The notes below the pieces were generated by a model. The model was not told the origin of the DNA and made no database searches. It worked only from the letters and a program-made list of their open reading frames with translations. The position numbers and the translations under genes were made by a program. Shown piece by piece: positions 24,183 to 39,527 of a stretch of 64,000 bases of DNA. The first letter of the stretch is position 1; every line of letters begins with the position of its first letter. Where the stretch lies: positions 23,591,531-23,655,530 of the forward strand of contig OZ022244.1 of NCBI GenBank assembly GCA_963978895.1. Direction: 5' to 3'. The stretch is from Erpobdella octoculata. Lineage: Eukaryota > Annelida > Clitellata > Hirudinida > Erpobdellidae.

Positions 24183-25017
24183 TTTTATAGAAAGGTTTGA
24201 TGGATGAGAGTTCAAAAAACCGCAAATTAGATCATATCAGTCTAGAACTAGTGTATAAAACTAATATCAAGAAAGGTCAAAATTTTGAAAAATTCTGCGA
24301 TACCGGTATCACAAAATTTTCAACTTTTTTCAACTTTTTTTATAGAAAGGTTTGATGAACAGGAGAACAAAAAACCTCAAATTAGATCATATCAATCTAG
24401 AACTAGTGTATAAAACTAATTTCAAGAAGGGTCAAAATTTCTAAAAATTCTGCGATACCGGTATTACAAAATTTTCAACTTTTTTAATGTTTTTAAATTT
24501 GGCTGAAAGTTGTTTTTATAGAAAGGTTTGATGCACAGGAGAACAAAAAACCTCAAATTAGATCATATCAGTCTAGAACTAGTGTATAAAACTAATATCA
24601 AGAAAGGTCAAAATTTTGAAAAATTCTGCGATACCGGTATCACAAAATTTTCAACTTTTTTCAACTTTTTTTATAGAAAGGTTTGATGAACAGGAGAACA
24701 AAAAACCTCAAATTAGATCATATCAATCTAGAACTAGTGTATAAAACTAATATGAAGAAAGGTCAAAATTTTGAAAAATTCTGCGATACCGGTATCACAA
24801 AATTTTCAACTTTTTTCAATTTTTCAAATTTGGCTGGACATTGTTTTTTTAGAAAGGTTCGATGAATAGGAGAACAAAAAACCTCAAAATAGATCATATC
24901 AATCTAGAACTAGTGTATAAAACTAATATCAAGAAAGGTCAAAATTTTGAAAAATTCTGCGATACCGGTATCACAAAAGTTTCAACTTTTTTCAAGTTTT
25001 TAAATTTGGCTGAAACT

Positions 25018-28000
25018 TGTTTTAATAGAGAGGTTTGATACATGGGAGCACAAAAAACCTCAAAAAAGATCATATCAATCTAGAACTAGTGTATAAAACT
25101 AATATCAAGAAATGTCAAAATGTTGAAAAATTCTGCGATACCGGTATCACAAAATTTTCAACTTTTTTCAAGTTTTTAAATTTGGCTGAAAAATGTTTTT
25201 ATAGAAAGGTTTGATGGATGAGAGTTCAAAAAACCGCAAATTAGATCATATCAGTCTAGAACTAGTGTATAAAACTAATATCAAGAAAGGTCAAAATTTT
25301 GAAAAATTCTGCGATACCGGTATCACAAAATTTTCAACTTTTTTCAACTTTTTTTATAGAAAGGTTTGATGAACAGGAGAACAAAAAACCTCAAATTAGA
25401 TCATATCAATCTAGAACTAGTGTATAAAACTAATATCAAGAAAGGTCAAAATTTTGAAAAATTCTGCGATACCGGTATCACAAAATTTTCAACTTTTTTC
25501 AAGTTTTCAAATTTGGCTGAAAAATGTTTTTATAGAAAGATTTGATGGATGAGAGTTCAAAAAACCTCAAATTAGATCATATCAATCTAGAACTAGTGTA
25601 TAAAACTAATATCAAGAAAAGTCAAAATTTTGAAAAACTCTGCGATACCGGTATCACAAAATTTTCAACTTTTTTCAAGTTTTCAAATTTGGCTGAAAAT
25701 TGTTTTTATAGAAAGGTTTGATGGATGAGAGTTCAAAAAACCGCAAATTCGATCATATCAGTCTAGAACTAGTGTATAAAACTAATATCAAGAAAGGTCA
25801 AAATTTTGAAAAATTCTGCGATACCGGTATCACAAAATTTTCAACTTTTTTCAACTTTTCAAATTTGGCTGAAAATTGTTTTTATAGAAAGGTTTGATGC
25901 ATGGAAGCACAAAAAACCTCAAAATAGATTATATCAATCTAGAACTAGTGTATAAAACTAATATTAGGAAAGGTCAAATTTTTGAAAAATTCCGCGATTT
26001 CGTATCACAAAATTTTCAACTTTTTTCAACTTTTTTATAGAAAGGTTTGATGAACAGGAGAACAAAAAACCTCAAATTAGATCATATCAATCTAGAACTA
26101 GTGTATAAAACTAATTTCAAGAAGGGTCAAAATTTCTAAAAATTCTGCGATACCGGTATCACAAAATTTTCAACTTTTTTCAAGTTTTCAAATTTGGCTG
26201 AAAAATGTTTTTATAGAAAGATTTGATGGATGAGAGTTCAAAAAACCTCAAATTAGATCATATCAATCTAGAACTAGTGTATAAAACTAATATCAAGAAA
26301 AGTCAAAATTTTGAAAAACTCTGCGATACCTGTATCACAAAATTTTCAACTTTTTTCAACTTTTCAAATTTGGCTGAAAATTGTTTTTATAGAGAGGTTT
26401 GATGCATGGGAGCACAAAAAACCTCAAAATATATCAATCTAGAACTAGTGTATAAAACTAATATCAAGAAAGGTCAAAATTTTGAAAAATTCTGCGATAC
26501 CGGTATCACAAAATTTTCAATTTTTTTCACTTTTTCATATTTGGCTGAAAATTGTTTTTAATGAAAGGTTTGATGCATAGGCGAACAAAAAACCTCAATT
26601 TAGAACATAACAATCTAGAACAAGTGTATAAAACTAATATCAAGAAAGGTCAAAATTTTGAAAAATTCTGCGATACCGGTATCACAAAATTTTCAACTTT
26701 TTTAATGTTTTCAAACTTGGCTGAAAATTGTTTTTATAGAAAGGTTTGATGAATAGGAGAACAAAAACCTCAAATTAGATCATATCAATCTAAAACTAGT
26801 GTATAAAACTAATATCAAGGAAAGTCAAAATTTTGAAAAATTCTGCAATACCGGTATTACAAAATTTTCAACTTTTTTAATGTTTTTAAATTTGGCTGAA
26901 AGTTGTTTTTATAGAAAGGTTTGATGCATAGGAGAACAAAAAACCTCAAATTAGATCATATCAATCTAGAACTAGTGTATAAAACTAATATCAAGAAAAG
27001 TCAAAATTTTGAAAAATTCTGCGATACCGGTATCACAAAATTTTCAACTTTTTTCAACTTTTCAAATTTGGCTGAAAATTGTTTTTATAGAAAGGTTTGA
27101 TGGATGAGAGTTCAAAAAACCGCAAATTAGATCATATCAGTCTAGAACTAGTGTATAAAACTAATATCAAGAAAGGTCAAAATTTTGAAGAATTCTGCGA
27201 TACCGGTATCACAAAGTTTTCAACTTTTTTCAACTTTTTTTATAGAAAGGTTTGATGAACAGGAGAACAAAAAACCTCAAATTAGATCATATCAATCTAG
27301 AACTAGTGTATAAAACTAATATCAATAAAGGTCAAATTTTTGAAAAATTCTTCGATACCGGTATCACAAAACTTTCAACTTTTTTCAAGTTTTTAAATTT
27401 GGCTGAAAATTGTTTTAATAGAGAGGTTCGATACATGGGAGCACAAAAAACCTCAAAAAATATCATATCAATCTAGAACTAGTGTAGAAAACTAATATCA
27501 AGAAAAGTCAAAATTTTGAAAAATTCTGCGATACCGGTATCACAAAATTTTCAACTTTTTTCAACTTTTTTTATAGAAAGGTTTGATGAACAGGAGAACA
27601 AAAAACCTCAAATTAGATCATATCAATCTAGAACTAGTGTATAAAACTAATATCAAGAAAGGTCAAAATTTTGAAAAATTCTGCGATACCGGTATCACAA
27701 AATTTTCAACTTTTTTCAATTTTTCAAATTTGGCTGAAAATTGTTTTAATAGAAAGGTTCGATGCATGGAAGCACAAAAAACATCAAATTAGATCATATC
27801 AAACTAGAACTAGTGTATAAAACTAATATCAAGAAAAGTAAAAATTTCTAAAAATTCTGCGATACCGGTATCACAAAATTTTCAACTTTTTTCAAGTTTT
27901 CAAATTTGGCTGAAAAATGTTTTTATAGAAAGGTTTGATGCATGGAAGCATACAAAAACATCAAATTAGATCATATCAAACTAGAACTAGTGTATAAAAC

Positions 28001-29810
28001 TAATATCAAGAAAAGTAAAAATTTCTAAAAATTCTGCGATACCGGTATCACAAAATTTTCAACTTTTTTCAAGTTTTCAAATTTGGCTGAAAAATGTTTT
28101 TATAGAAAGATTTGATGGATGAGAGTTCAAAAAACCTCAAATTAGATCATATCAATCTAGAACTAGTGTATAAAACTAATATCAAGAAAAGTCAAAATTT
28201 TGAAAAACTCTGCAATACCGGTATCACAAAATTTTCAACTTTTTTCAAGTTTTCAAATTTGGCTGAAAATTGTTTTTATAGAGAGGTTTGATGCATGGGA
28301 GCACAAAAAACCTCAAAATAGATTATATCAATCTAGAACTAGTGTATAAAACTAATATTAGGAAAGGTCCAGTTTTTGAAAAATTCCGCGATTTCGTATC
28401 ACAAAATTTTCAAATTTTTTCAAGTTTTCAAATTTGGCTGAAACTTGTTTTAATAGAGAGGTTTGATACATGGGAGCACAAAAAACCTCAAAATAGATCA
28501 TATCAATCTAGAACTAGTGTATAAAACTAATATCAAGAAATGTCAAAATTTTGAAAAATTCTGCGATACCGGTATCACAAAATTTTCAACTTTTTTCAAG
28601 TTTTTAAATTTGGCTGAAAAATGTTTTTATAGAAAGGTTTGATGGATGAGAGTTCAAAAAACCGCAAATTAGATCATATCAGTCTAGAACTAGTGTATAA
28701 AACTAATATCAAGAAAGGTCAAAATTTTGAAAAATTCTGCGATACCGGTATCTCAAAAATTTTCAACTTTTTTCAACTTTTTTTATAGAAAGGTTTGATG
28801 AACAGGAGAACAAAAAACCTCAAATTAGATCATATCAATCTAGAACTAGTGTATAAAACTAATATCAAGAAAGGTCAAAATTGTGAAAAATTCTGCGATA
28901 CCGGTATCACAAAATTTTCAACTTTTTTCAATTTTTCAAATTTGGCTGAAAAATGTTTTTATAGAAAGGATTGATGCATGGAAGCACAAAAAACATCAAA
29001 TTAGATCATATCAAACTAGAACTAGTGTATAAAACTAATATCAAGAGAAGTAAAAATTTCTAAAAATTCTGCGATACCGGTATCACAAAATTTTCAACTT
29101 TTTTCAAATTTTCAAATTTGGCTGAAAAATGTTTTTATAGAAAGATTTGATGGATGAGAGTTCAAAAAACCTCAAATTAGATCATATCAATCTAGAACTA
29201 GTGTATAAAACTAATATCAAGAAAAGTCAAAATTTTGAAAAACTCTGCGATACCGGTATCACAAAATTTTCAACTTTTTTCAACTTTTCAAATTTGGCTG
29301 AAAATTGTTTTTATAGAGAGGTTTGATGCATGGGAGCACAAAAAACCTCAAAATATATCAATCTAGAACTAGTGTATAAAACTAATATCAAGAAAGGTCA
29401 AAATTTTGAAAAATTCTGCGATACCGGTATCACAAAATTTTCAATTTTTTTCACTTTTTCATATTTGGCTGAAAATTGTTTTTAATGAAAGGTTTGATGC
29501 ATAGGCGAACAAAAACCTCAAATTAGATCATATCAATCTAAAACTAGTGTATAAAACTAATATCAAGGAAAGTCAAAATTTTGAAAAATTCTGCGATACC
29601 GGTATTACAAAATTTTCAACTTTTTTAATGTTTTTAAATTTGGCTGAAAGTTGTTTTTATAGAAAGGTTTGATGCATAGGAGAACAAAAAACCTCAAATT
29701 AGATCATATCAATCTAGAACTAGTGTATAAAACTAATATCAAGAAAAGTCAAAATTTTGAAAAATTCTGCGATACCGGTATCACAAAATTTTCAACTTTT
29801 TTCAACTTTT
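25018..29810 (+). repeat. Higher-order block of period 6,990 bp, copy 2
   Basis: Partner of 18028-22819. Its CCAGTTT variant near 28369 is also present near 44957, which shows that the more distant copy at 39.5-46.4 kb derives from this block and not from copy 1. Confidence 0.85.
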
Positions 29811-31371
29811 CAAATTTGGCTGAAAATTGTTTTTATAGAAAGGTTTGATGGATGAGAGTTCAAAAAACCGCAAATTAGATCATATCAGTCTAACTAGAGT
29901 ATAAAACTAATATCAAGAAAGGTCAAAATTTTGAAGAATTCTGCGATACCGGTATCACAAAGTTTTCAACTTTTTTCAACTTTTTTTATAGAAAGGTTTG
30001 ATGAACAGGAGAACAAAAAACCTCAAATTAGATCATATCAATCTAGAACTAGTGTATAAAACTAATATCAAGAAAGGTCAAATTTTTGAAAAATTCTTCG
30101 ATACCGGTATCACAAAACTTTCAACTTTTTTCAAGTTTTTAAATTTGGCTGAAAATTGTTTTAATAGAGAGGTTCGATACATGGGAGCACAAAAAATCTC
30201 AAAAAATATCATATCAATCTAGAACTAGTGTAGAAAACTAATATCAAGAAAAGTCAAAATTTTGAAAAATTCTGCGATACCGGTATCACAAAATTTTCAA
30301 CTTTTTTCAAGTTTTTAAATTTGGCTAAAAAATGTTTTTATAGAAAGGTTTGATACTTGGGAGCACAAAAAACTTCAAATTAGATCATATCAAACTAGAA
30401 CTAGTGTATAAAACTAATTTCAAGAAGGGTCACAATTTCTAAAAATTCTGCGATACCGGTATCACAAAATTTTCAACTTTTTTCAAGTTTTCAAATTTGG
30501 CTGAAAAATGTTTTTATAGAAAGGTTTGATGCATGGAAGCAACCAAAAACTTCAAATTAGATCATATCAAACTAGAACTAGTGTATAAAACTAATATCAA
30601 GAAAAGCAAAATTTCTAAAAAATCTGCGATACCGGTATCACAAAATTTTCAACTTTTTTCAAGTTTTCAAATTTGGCTGAAAATTGTTTTTATAGAGAGG
30701 TTTGATGCATGGGAGCACAAAAAACCTCAAAATAGATTATATCAATCTAGAACTAGTGTATAAAACTAATATTAGGAAAGGTCAAATTTTTGAAAAATTC
30801 TGCGATTTCGTATCACAAAATTTTCAAATTTTTTCAAGTTTTCAAATTTGGCTGAAACTTGTTTTAATAGAGAGGTTTGATACATGGGAGCACAAAAAAC
30901 CTCAAAATAGATCATATCAATCTAGAACTAGTGTATAAAACTAATATCAAGAAATGTCAAAATTTTGAAAAATTCTGCGATACCGGTATCACAAAATTTT
31001 CAACTTTTTTCAAGTTTTTAAATTTGGCTGAAAAATGTTTTTATAGAAAGGTTTGATGGATGAGAGTTCAAAAAACCGCAAATTAGATCATATTAGTCTA
31101 AAACTAGTGTATAAAACTAATATCAAGAAAGGTCAAAATTTTGAAAAATTCTGCGATACCGGTATCACAAAATTTTCAACTTTTTTCAACTTTTTTTATA
31201 GAAAGGTTTGATGAACAGGAGAACAAAAAACCTCAAATTAGATCATATCAAACAAGAACTAGTGTATAAAACTAATATCAAGAAAGGTCAAAATTTTGAA
31301 AAATTCTGCGATACCGGTATCACAAAAGTTTCAACTTTTTTCAAGTTTTTAAATTTGGCTGAAAATTGTTT
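29680..31371 (+). repeat. Duplicated segment, copy 1 of a 2,552-bp-offset pair
   Basis: Matches 32232-33923 at an offset of 2,552 bp. Shared rare markers are CTAACTAGAGTATAAAAC (near 29891 and 32443), AAAAAATCTCAAAAAATATC and GGTCACAATTTC (near 30429 and 32981). A local 331-bp duplication follows copy 1, after which the match resumes at offset 2,221 bp to about 34388. Confidence 0.8.
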
Positions 31372-32231
31372 TTATAGAAAGGTTTGATGGATGAGAGTTC
31401 AAAAAACCGCAAATTAGATCATATTAGTCTAAAACTAGTGTATAAAACTAATATCAAGAAAGGTCAAAATTTTGAAAAATTCTGCGATACCGGTATCACA
31501 AAATTTTCAACTTTTTTCAACTTTTTTTATAGAAAGGTTTGATGAACAGGAGAACAAAAAACCTCAAATTAGATCATATCAAACAAGAACTAGTGTATAA
31601 AACTAATATCAAGAAAGGTCAAAATTTTGAAAAATTCTGCGATACCGGTATCACAAAAGTTTCAACTTTTTTCAAGTTTTTAAATTTGGCTGAAAATTGT
31701 TTTAATAGAGAGGTTTGATACATGGGAGCACAAAAAACCTCAAAATAGATCATATCAATCGAGAACTAGTGTATAAAACTAATATCAAGAAAAGTCAAAA
31801 TTTTGAAAAACTCTGCGATACCGGTATCACAAAATTTTCAACTTTTTTCAAGTTTTCAAATTTGGCTGAAAATTGTTTTATAGAAAGGTTTGATGGATGA
31901 GAGTTCAAAAAACCGCAAATTAGATCATATCAGTCTAGAACTAGTGTATAAAACTAATATCAAGAAAGGTCAAAATTTTGAAAAATTCTGCGATACCGGT
32001 ATCACAAAATTTTCAATTTTTTTCAAGTTTTTAAATTTGGCTGAAAAATGTTTTTATAGAAAGGTTTGATACATGGGAGCACAAAAAACTTCAAATTAGA
32101 TCGAATCAAACTAGAACTAGTGTATAAAACTAATATCAAGAAGGGTCAAAATTTTGAAAAATTCTGCGATACCGGTATCACAAAGTTTTCAACTTTTTTC
32201 AACTTTTTTTATAGAAAGGTTTGATGAACAG

Positions 32232-33923
32232 GAGAACAAAAAACCTCAAATTAGATCATATCAATCTAGAACTAGTGTATAAAACTAATATCAAGAAAAG
32301 TCAAAATTTTGAAAAATTCTGCGATACCGGTATCACAAAATTTTCAACTTTTTTCAACTTTTCAAATTTGGCTGAAAATTGTTTTTATAGAAAGGTTTGA
32401 TGGATGAGAGTTCAAAAAACCGCAAATTAGATCATATCAGTCTAACTAGAGTATAAAACTAATATCAAGAAAGGTCAAAATTTTGAAGAATTCTGCGATA
32501 CCGGTATCACAAAGTTTTCAACTTTTTTCAACTTTTTTTATAGAAAGGTTTGATGAACAGGAGAACAAAAAACCTCAAATTAGATCATATCAATCTAGAA
32601 CTAGTGTATAAAACTAATATCAAGAAAGGTCAAATTTTTGAAAAATTCTTCGATACCGGTATCACAAAACTTTCAACTTTTTTCAAGTTTTTAAATTTGG
32701 CTGAAAATTGTTTTAATAGAGAGGTTCGATACATGGGAGCACAAAAAATCTCAAAAAATATCATATCAATCTAGAACTAGTGTAGAAAACTAATATCAAG
32801 AAAAGTCAAAATTTTGAAAAATTCTGCGATACCGGTATCACAAAATTTTCAACTTTTTTCAAGTTTTTAAATTTGGCTAAAAAATGTTTTTATAGAAAGG
32901 TTTGATACTTGGGAGCACAAAAAACTTCAAATTAGATCATATCAAACTAGAACTAGTGTATAAAACTAATTTCAAGAAGGGTCACAATTTCTAAAAATTC
33001 TGCGATACCGGTATCACAAAATTTTCAACTTTTTTCAAGTTTTCAAATTTGGCTGAAAAATGTTTTTATAGAAAGGTTTGATGCATGGAAGCATACAAAA
33101 ACTTCAAATTAGATCATATCAAACTAGAACTAGTGTATAAAACTAATATCAAGAAAAGCAAAATTTCTAAAAAATCTGCGATACCGGTATCACAAAATTT
33201 TCAACTTTTTTCAAGTTTTCAAATTTGGCTGAAAATTGTTTTTATAGAGAGGTTTGATGCATGGGAGCACAAAAAACCTCAAAATAGATTATATCAATCT
33301 AGAACTAGTGTATAAAACTAATATTAGGAAAGGTCAAATTTTTGAAAAATTCTGCGATTTCGTATCACAAAATTTTCAAATTTTTTCAAGTTTTCAAATT
33401 TGGCTGAAACTTGTTTTAATAGAGAGGTTTGATACATGGGAGCACAAAAAACCTCAAAATAGATCATATCAATCTAGAACTAGTGTATAAAACTAATATC
33501 AAGAAATGTCAAAATTTTGAAAAATTCTGCGATACCGGTATCACAAAATTTTCAACTTTTTTCAAGTTTTTAAATTTGGCTGAAAAATGTTTTTATAGAA
33601 AGGTTTGATGGATGAGAGTTCAAAAAACCGCAAATTAGATCATATTAGTCTAAAACTAGTGTATAAAACTAATATCAAGAAAGGTCAAAATTTTGAAAAA
33701 TTCTGCGATACCGGTATCACAAAATTTTCAACTTTTTTCAACTTTTTTTATAGAAAGGTTTGATGAACAGGAGAACAAAAAACCTCAAATTAGATCATAT
33801 CAAACAAGAACTAGTGTATAAAACTAATATCAAGAAAGGTCAAAATTTTGAAAAATTCTGCGATACCGGTATCACAAAAGTTTCAACTTTTTTCAAGTTT
33901 TTAAATTTGGCTGAAAATTGTTT
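32232..33923 (+). repeat. Duplicated segment, copy 2 of a 2,552-bp-offset pair
   Basis: Partner of 29680-31371. It lies inside the 16.6-kb block, and most of it is present again in 47.05-48.4 kb. Confidence 0.8.
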
Positions 33924-36900
33924 TAATAGAGAGGTTTGATACATGGGAGCACAAAAAACCTCAAAATAGATCATATCAATCGAGAACTAGTGTATAAAAC
34001 TAATATCAAGAAAAGTCAAAATTTTGAAAAACTCTGCGATACCGGTATCACAAAATTTTCAACTTTTTTCAAGTTTTCAAATTTGGCTGAAAATTGTTTT
34101 ATAGAAAGGTTTGATGGATGAGATTTCAAAAAACCGCAAATTAGATCATATCAGTCTAGAACTAGTGTATAAAACTAATATCAAGAAAGGTCAAAATTTT
34201 GAAAAATTCTGCGATACCGGTATCACAAAATTTTCAATTTTTTTCAAGTTTTTAAATTTGGCTGAAAAATGTTTTTATAGAAAGGTTTGATACATGGGAG
34301 CACAAAAAACTTCAAATTAGATCGAATCAAACTAGAACTAGTGTATAAAACTAATATCAAGAAGGGTCAAAATTTTGAAAAATTCTGCAATACCGGTATC
34401 AAAAAATTTGCAACTTTTTTCAACTTTTCAAATTTGGCTGAAAATTGTTTTTATAGAGAGGTTTGATGCATGGGAGCACAAAAAACCTCAAAATATATCA
34501 ATCTAGAACTAGTGTATAAAACTAATATCAAGAAAGGTCAAAATTTTGAAAAATTCTGCGATACCGGTATCACAAAATTTTCAATTTTTTTCACTTTTTC
34601 ATATTTGGCTGAAAATTGTTTTTAATGAAAGGTTTGATGCATAGGCGAACAAAAAACCTCAATTTAGAACATAACAATCTAGAACAAGTGTATAAAACTA
34701 ATATCAAGAAAGGTCAAAATTTTGAAAAATTCTGCGATACCGGTATCACAAAATTTTCAACTTTTTTAATGTTTTCAAACTTGGCTGAAAATTGTTTTTA
34801 TAGAAAGGTTTGATGAATAGGAGAACAAAAACCTCAAATTAGATCATATCAATCTAAAACTAGTGTATAAAACTAATATCAAGGAAAGTCAAAATTTTGA
34901 AAAATTCTGCAATACCGGTATTACAAAATTTTCAACTTTTTTAATGTTTTTAAATTTGGCTGAAAGTTGTTTTTATAGAAAGGTTTGATGCATAGGAGAA
35001 CAAAAAACCTCAAATTAGATCATATCAATCTAGAACTAGTGTATAAAACTAATATCAAGAAAAGTCAAAATTTTGAAAAATTCTGCGATACCGGTATCAC
35101 AAAATTTTCAACTTTTTTCAAGTTTTCAAATTTGGGTGAAAATTGTTTTTATAGAAAGGTTTGATGGATGAGAGTTCAAAAAACCGCAAATTAAATCATA
35201 TCAGTCTAGAACTAGTGTAGAAAACTAATATCAAGAAAGGTCAAAATTTTGAAAAGTTCTGCGATACCGGTATCACAAAATTTTCAATTTTTTTCAATTT
35301 TTCAAATTTAGCTGAAAATTGTTTTTATAGAAAGGTTTGATGAATAGGAGAACAAAAAACCTGAAATTAGATCATATCAATCTAGAACTAGAGTATAAAA
35401 CTAATATCAAGAAAGGTCAAAATTTCTAAAAATTCTGCGATACCGGTATCACAAAAATTTCAATTTTTTTCAATTTTTCAAATTTGGCTGAAAATTGTTT
35501 TTAATGAAAGGTTTGATGCATAGGCGAACAAAAAACCTCAATTTAGAACATAACAATCTAGAACAAGTGTATAAAACTAATATCAAAAACGTCAAAAATT
35601 TGAAAAATTCTGCGATACCGGTATCACAAAATTTTCAACTTTTTTAATGTTTTCAAACTTGGCTGAAAATTGTTTTTATAGAAAGGTTTGATGAATAGGA
35701 GAAAAAAAACCTCAAATTAGACCATATCAATCTAGAACTTGTGTATAAAACTAATATCAAGAAAAGTCAAAATTTTGAAAAATTCTGCGATACCGGTATC
35801 ACAAAATTTTCAACTTTTTTCAAGTTTTTAAATTTGGCTGAAAATTGTTTTTATAGAGAGGTTGGATGCATGGGAGCACAAAAAACCTCAAAATAGATCA
35901 TATCAATCTAGAACTAGTGTATAAAACTAATATCAAGAAAGGTCAAAACTTTGAAAAATTCTGCGATACCGGTATCACAAAATTTTCAACTTTTTTCAAG
36001 TTTTCAAATTTGGCTGAAAATTGTTTGTATAGAAAGGTTTGATGAATGAGAGTTCAAAAAACCGCAAATTAGATCATATCAGTCTAGAACTAGTGTATAA
36101 AACTAATATCAAGAAAGGTCAAAATTTTGAAGAATTCTGCGATACCGGTATCACAAAGTTTTCAACTTTTTTCAACTTTTTTTATAGAAAGGTTTGATGA
36201 ACAGGAGAACAAAAAACCTCAAATTAGATCATATCAATCTAGAACTAGTGTATAAAACTAATATCAAGAAAGGTCAAATTTTTGAAAAATTCTTCGATAC
36301 CGGTATCACAAAACTTTCAACTTTTTTCAAGTTTTTAAATTTGGCTGAAAATTGTTTTAATAGAGAGGTTCGATACATGGGAGCACAAAAAACCTCAAAA
36401 AATATCATATCAATCTAGAACTAGTGTAGAAAACTAATATCAAGAAAAGTCAAAATTTTGAAAAATTCTGCGATACCGGTATCACAAAATTTTCAACTTT
36501 TTTCAAGTTTTTAAATTTGGCTAAAAAATGTTTTTATAGAAAGGTTTGATACTTGGGAGCACAAAAAACTTCAAATTAGATCATATCAAACTAGAACTAG
36601 TGTATAAAACTAATTTCAAGAAGGGTCAAAATTTCTAAAAATTCTGCGATACCGGTATCACAAAATTTTCAACTTTTTTCAAGTTTTCAAATTTGGCTGA
36701 AAAATGTTTTTATAGAAAGGTTTGATGCATGGAAGCATACAAAACTTCAAATTAGATCATATCAAACTAGAACTAGTGTATAAAACTAATATCAAGAAAA
36801 GCAAAATTTCTAAAAAATCTGCGATACCGGTATCACAAAATTTTCAACTTTTTTCAAGTTTTCAAATTTGGCTGAAAATTGTTTTTATAGAGAGGTTTGA

Positions 36901-37579
36901 TGCATGGGAGCACAAAAAACCTCAAAATAGATTATATCAATCTAGAACTAGTGTATAAAACTAATATTAGGAAAGGTCAAATTTTTGAAAAATTCTGCGA
37001 TTTCGTATCACAAAATTTTCAAATTTTTTCAAGTTTTCAAATTTGGCTGAAAATTGTTTTTATAGAAAGGTTTGATGGATGAGAGTTCAAAAAACCGCAA
37101 ATTAGATCATATTAGTCTAAAACTAGTGTATAAAACTAATATCAAGAAAGGTCAAAATTTTGAAAAATTCTGCGATACCGGTATCACAAAATTTTCAACT
37201 TTTTTCAACTTATTTTATAGAAAGGTTTGATGAACAGGAGAACAAAAAACCTCAAATTAGATCATATCAATCTAGAACTAGTGTATAAAACTAATATCAA
37301 GAAAGGTCAAAATTTTGAAAAATTCTGCGATACCGGTATCACAAAAGTTTCAACTTTTTTCAAGTTTTTAAATTTGGCTGAAAATTGTTTTAATAGAGAG
37401 GTTTGATACATGGGAGCACAAAAAACCTCAAAATAGATCATATCAATCGAGAACTAGTGTATAAAACTAATATCAAGAAAGGTCAAAATTTTGAAAAATT
37501 CTGCGATACCGGTATCACAAAATTTTCAACTTTTTTCAAGTTTTCAAATTTGGCTGAAAAATGTTTTTATAGAAAGGTT

Positions 37580-37870
37580 TGATGGATGAGAGTTCAAAAA
37601 ACCGCAAATTAGATCATATTAGTCTAAAACTAGTGTATAAAACTAATATCAAGAAAGGTCAAAATTTTGAAAAATTCTGCGATACCGGTTTGATGAACAG
37701 GAGAACAAAAAACCTCAAATTAGATCATATCAATCTAGAACTAGTGTATAAAACTAATATCAAGAAAGGTCAAAATTGTGAAAAATTCTGCGATACCGGT
37801 ATCACAAAATTTTCAACTTTTTTTAATTTTTCAAATTTGGCTGAAAAATGTTTTTATAGAAAGGTTTGAT
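37580..37870 (+). repeat. Fused monomer pair (deletion joining CCGG to TTTGATGAAC)
   Basis: A GGATGAG-tagged monomer stops in the middle of its palindrome and jumps to the tag of the next monomer: GATACCGG then TTTGATGAACAGG at about 37681-37697. The bases GGT occur at both parental break sites. The fusion keeps a longer open frame (96 residues) only by chance. The same junction recurs near 47041-47057 and 52181-52197, as expected from block duplication. Confidence 0.8.
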
Positions 37871-39527
37871 GCATGGAAGCACAAAAAACATCAAATTAGA
37901 TCATATCAAACTAGAACTAGTGTATAAAACTAATATCAAGAGAAGTAAAAATTTCTAAAAATTCTGCGATACCGGTATCACAAAATTTTCAACTTTTTTC
38001 AAGTTTTCAAATTTGGCTGAAAAATGTTTTTATAGAAAGATTTGATGGATGAGAGTTCAAAAAACCTCAAATTAGATCATATCAATCTAGAACTAGTGTA
38101 TAAAACTAATATCAAGAAAAGTCAAAATTTTGAAAAACTCTGCGATACCGGTATCACAAAATTTTCAACTTTTTTCAACTTTTCAAATTTGGCTGAAAAT
38201 TGTTTTTATAGAGAGGTTTGATGCATGGGAGCACAAAAAACCTCAAAATATATCAATCTAGAACTAGTGTATAAAACTAATATCAAGAAAGGTCAAAATT
38301 TTGAAAAATTCTGCGATACCGGTATCACAAAATTTTCAATTTTTTTCACTTTTTCATATTTGGCTGAAAATTGTTTTTAATGAAAGGTTTGATGCATAGG
38401 CGAACAAAAAACCTCAATTTAGAACATAACAATCTAGAACAAGTGTATAAAACTAATATCAAGAAAGGTCAACATTTTGAAAAATTCTGCGATACCGGTA
38501 TCACAAAATTTTCAACTTTTTTAATGTTTTCAAACTTGGCTGAAAATTGTTTTTATAGAAAGGTTTGATGAATAGGAGAACAAAAACCTCAAATTAGATC
38601 ATATCAATCTAAAACTAGTGTATAAAACTAATATCAAGGAAAGTCAAAATTTTGAAAAATTCTGCGATACCGGTATTACAAAATTTTCAACTTTTTTAAT
38701 GTTTTTAAATTTGGCTGAAAGTTGTTTTTATAAAAAGGTTTGATGCATAGGAGAACAAAAAACCTCAAATTAGATCATATCAATCTAGAACTAGTGTATA
38801 AAACTAATATCAAGAAAAGTCAAAATTTTGAAAAATTCTGCGATACCGGTATCACAAAATTTTCAACTTTTTTCAACTTTTCAAATTTGGCTGAAAATTG
38901 TTTTTATAGAAAGGTTTGATGGATGAGAGTTCAAAAAACCGCAAATTAGATCATATCAGTCTAACTAGAGTATAAAACTAATATCAAGAAAGGTCAAAAT
39001 TTTGAAGAATTCTGCGATACCGGTATCACAAAGTTTTCAACTTTTTTCAACTTTTTTTATAGAAAGGTTTGATGAACAGGAGAACAAAAAACCTCAAATT
39101 AGATCATATCAATCTAGAACTAGTGTATAAAACTAATATCAAGAAAGGTCAAATTTTTGAAAAATTCTTCGATACCGGTATCACAAAACTTTCAACTTTT
39201 TTCAAGTTTTTAAATTTGGCTGAAAATTGTTTTAATAGAGAGGTTCGATACATGGGAGCACAAAAAATCTCAAAAAATATCATATCAATCTAGAACTAGT
39301 GTAGAAAACTAATATCAAGAAAAGTCAAAATTTTGAAAAATTCTGCGATTTCGGTATCACAAAATTTTCAACTTTTTTCAAGTTTTTAAATTTGGCTAAA
39401 AATAGTTTTTATAGAAAGGTTTGATACTTGGGAGCACAAAAAACTTCAAATTAGATCATATCAAACTAGAACTAGTGTATAAAACTAATTTCAAGAAGGG
39501 TCAAAATTTCTAAAAATTCTGCGATAC

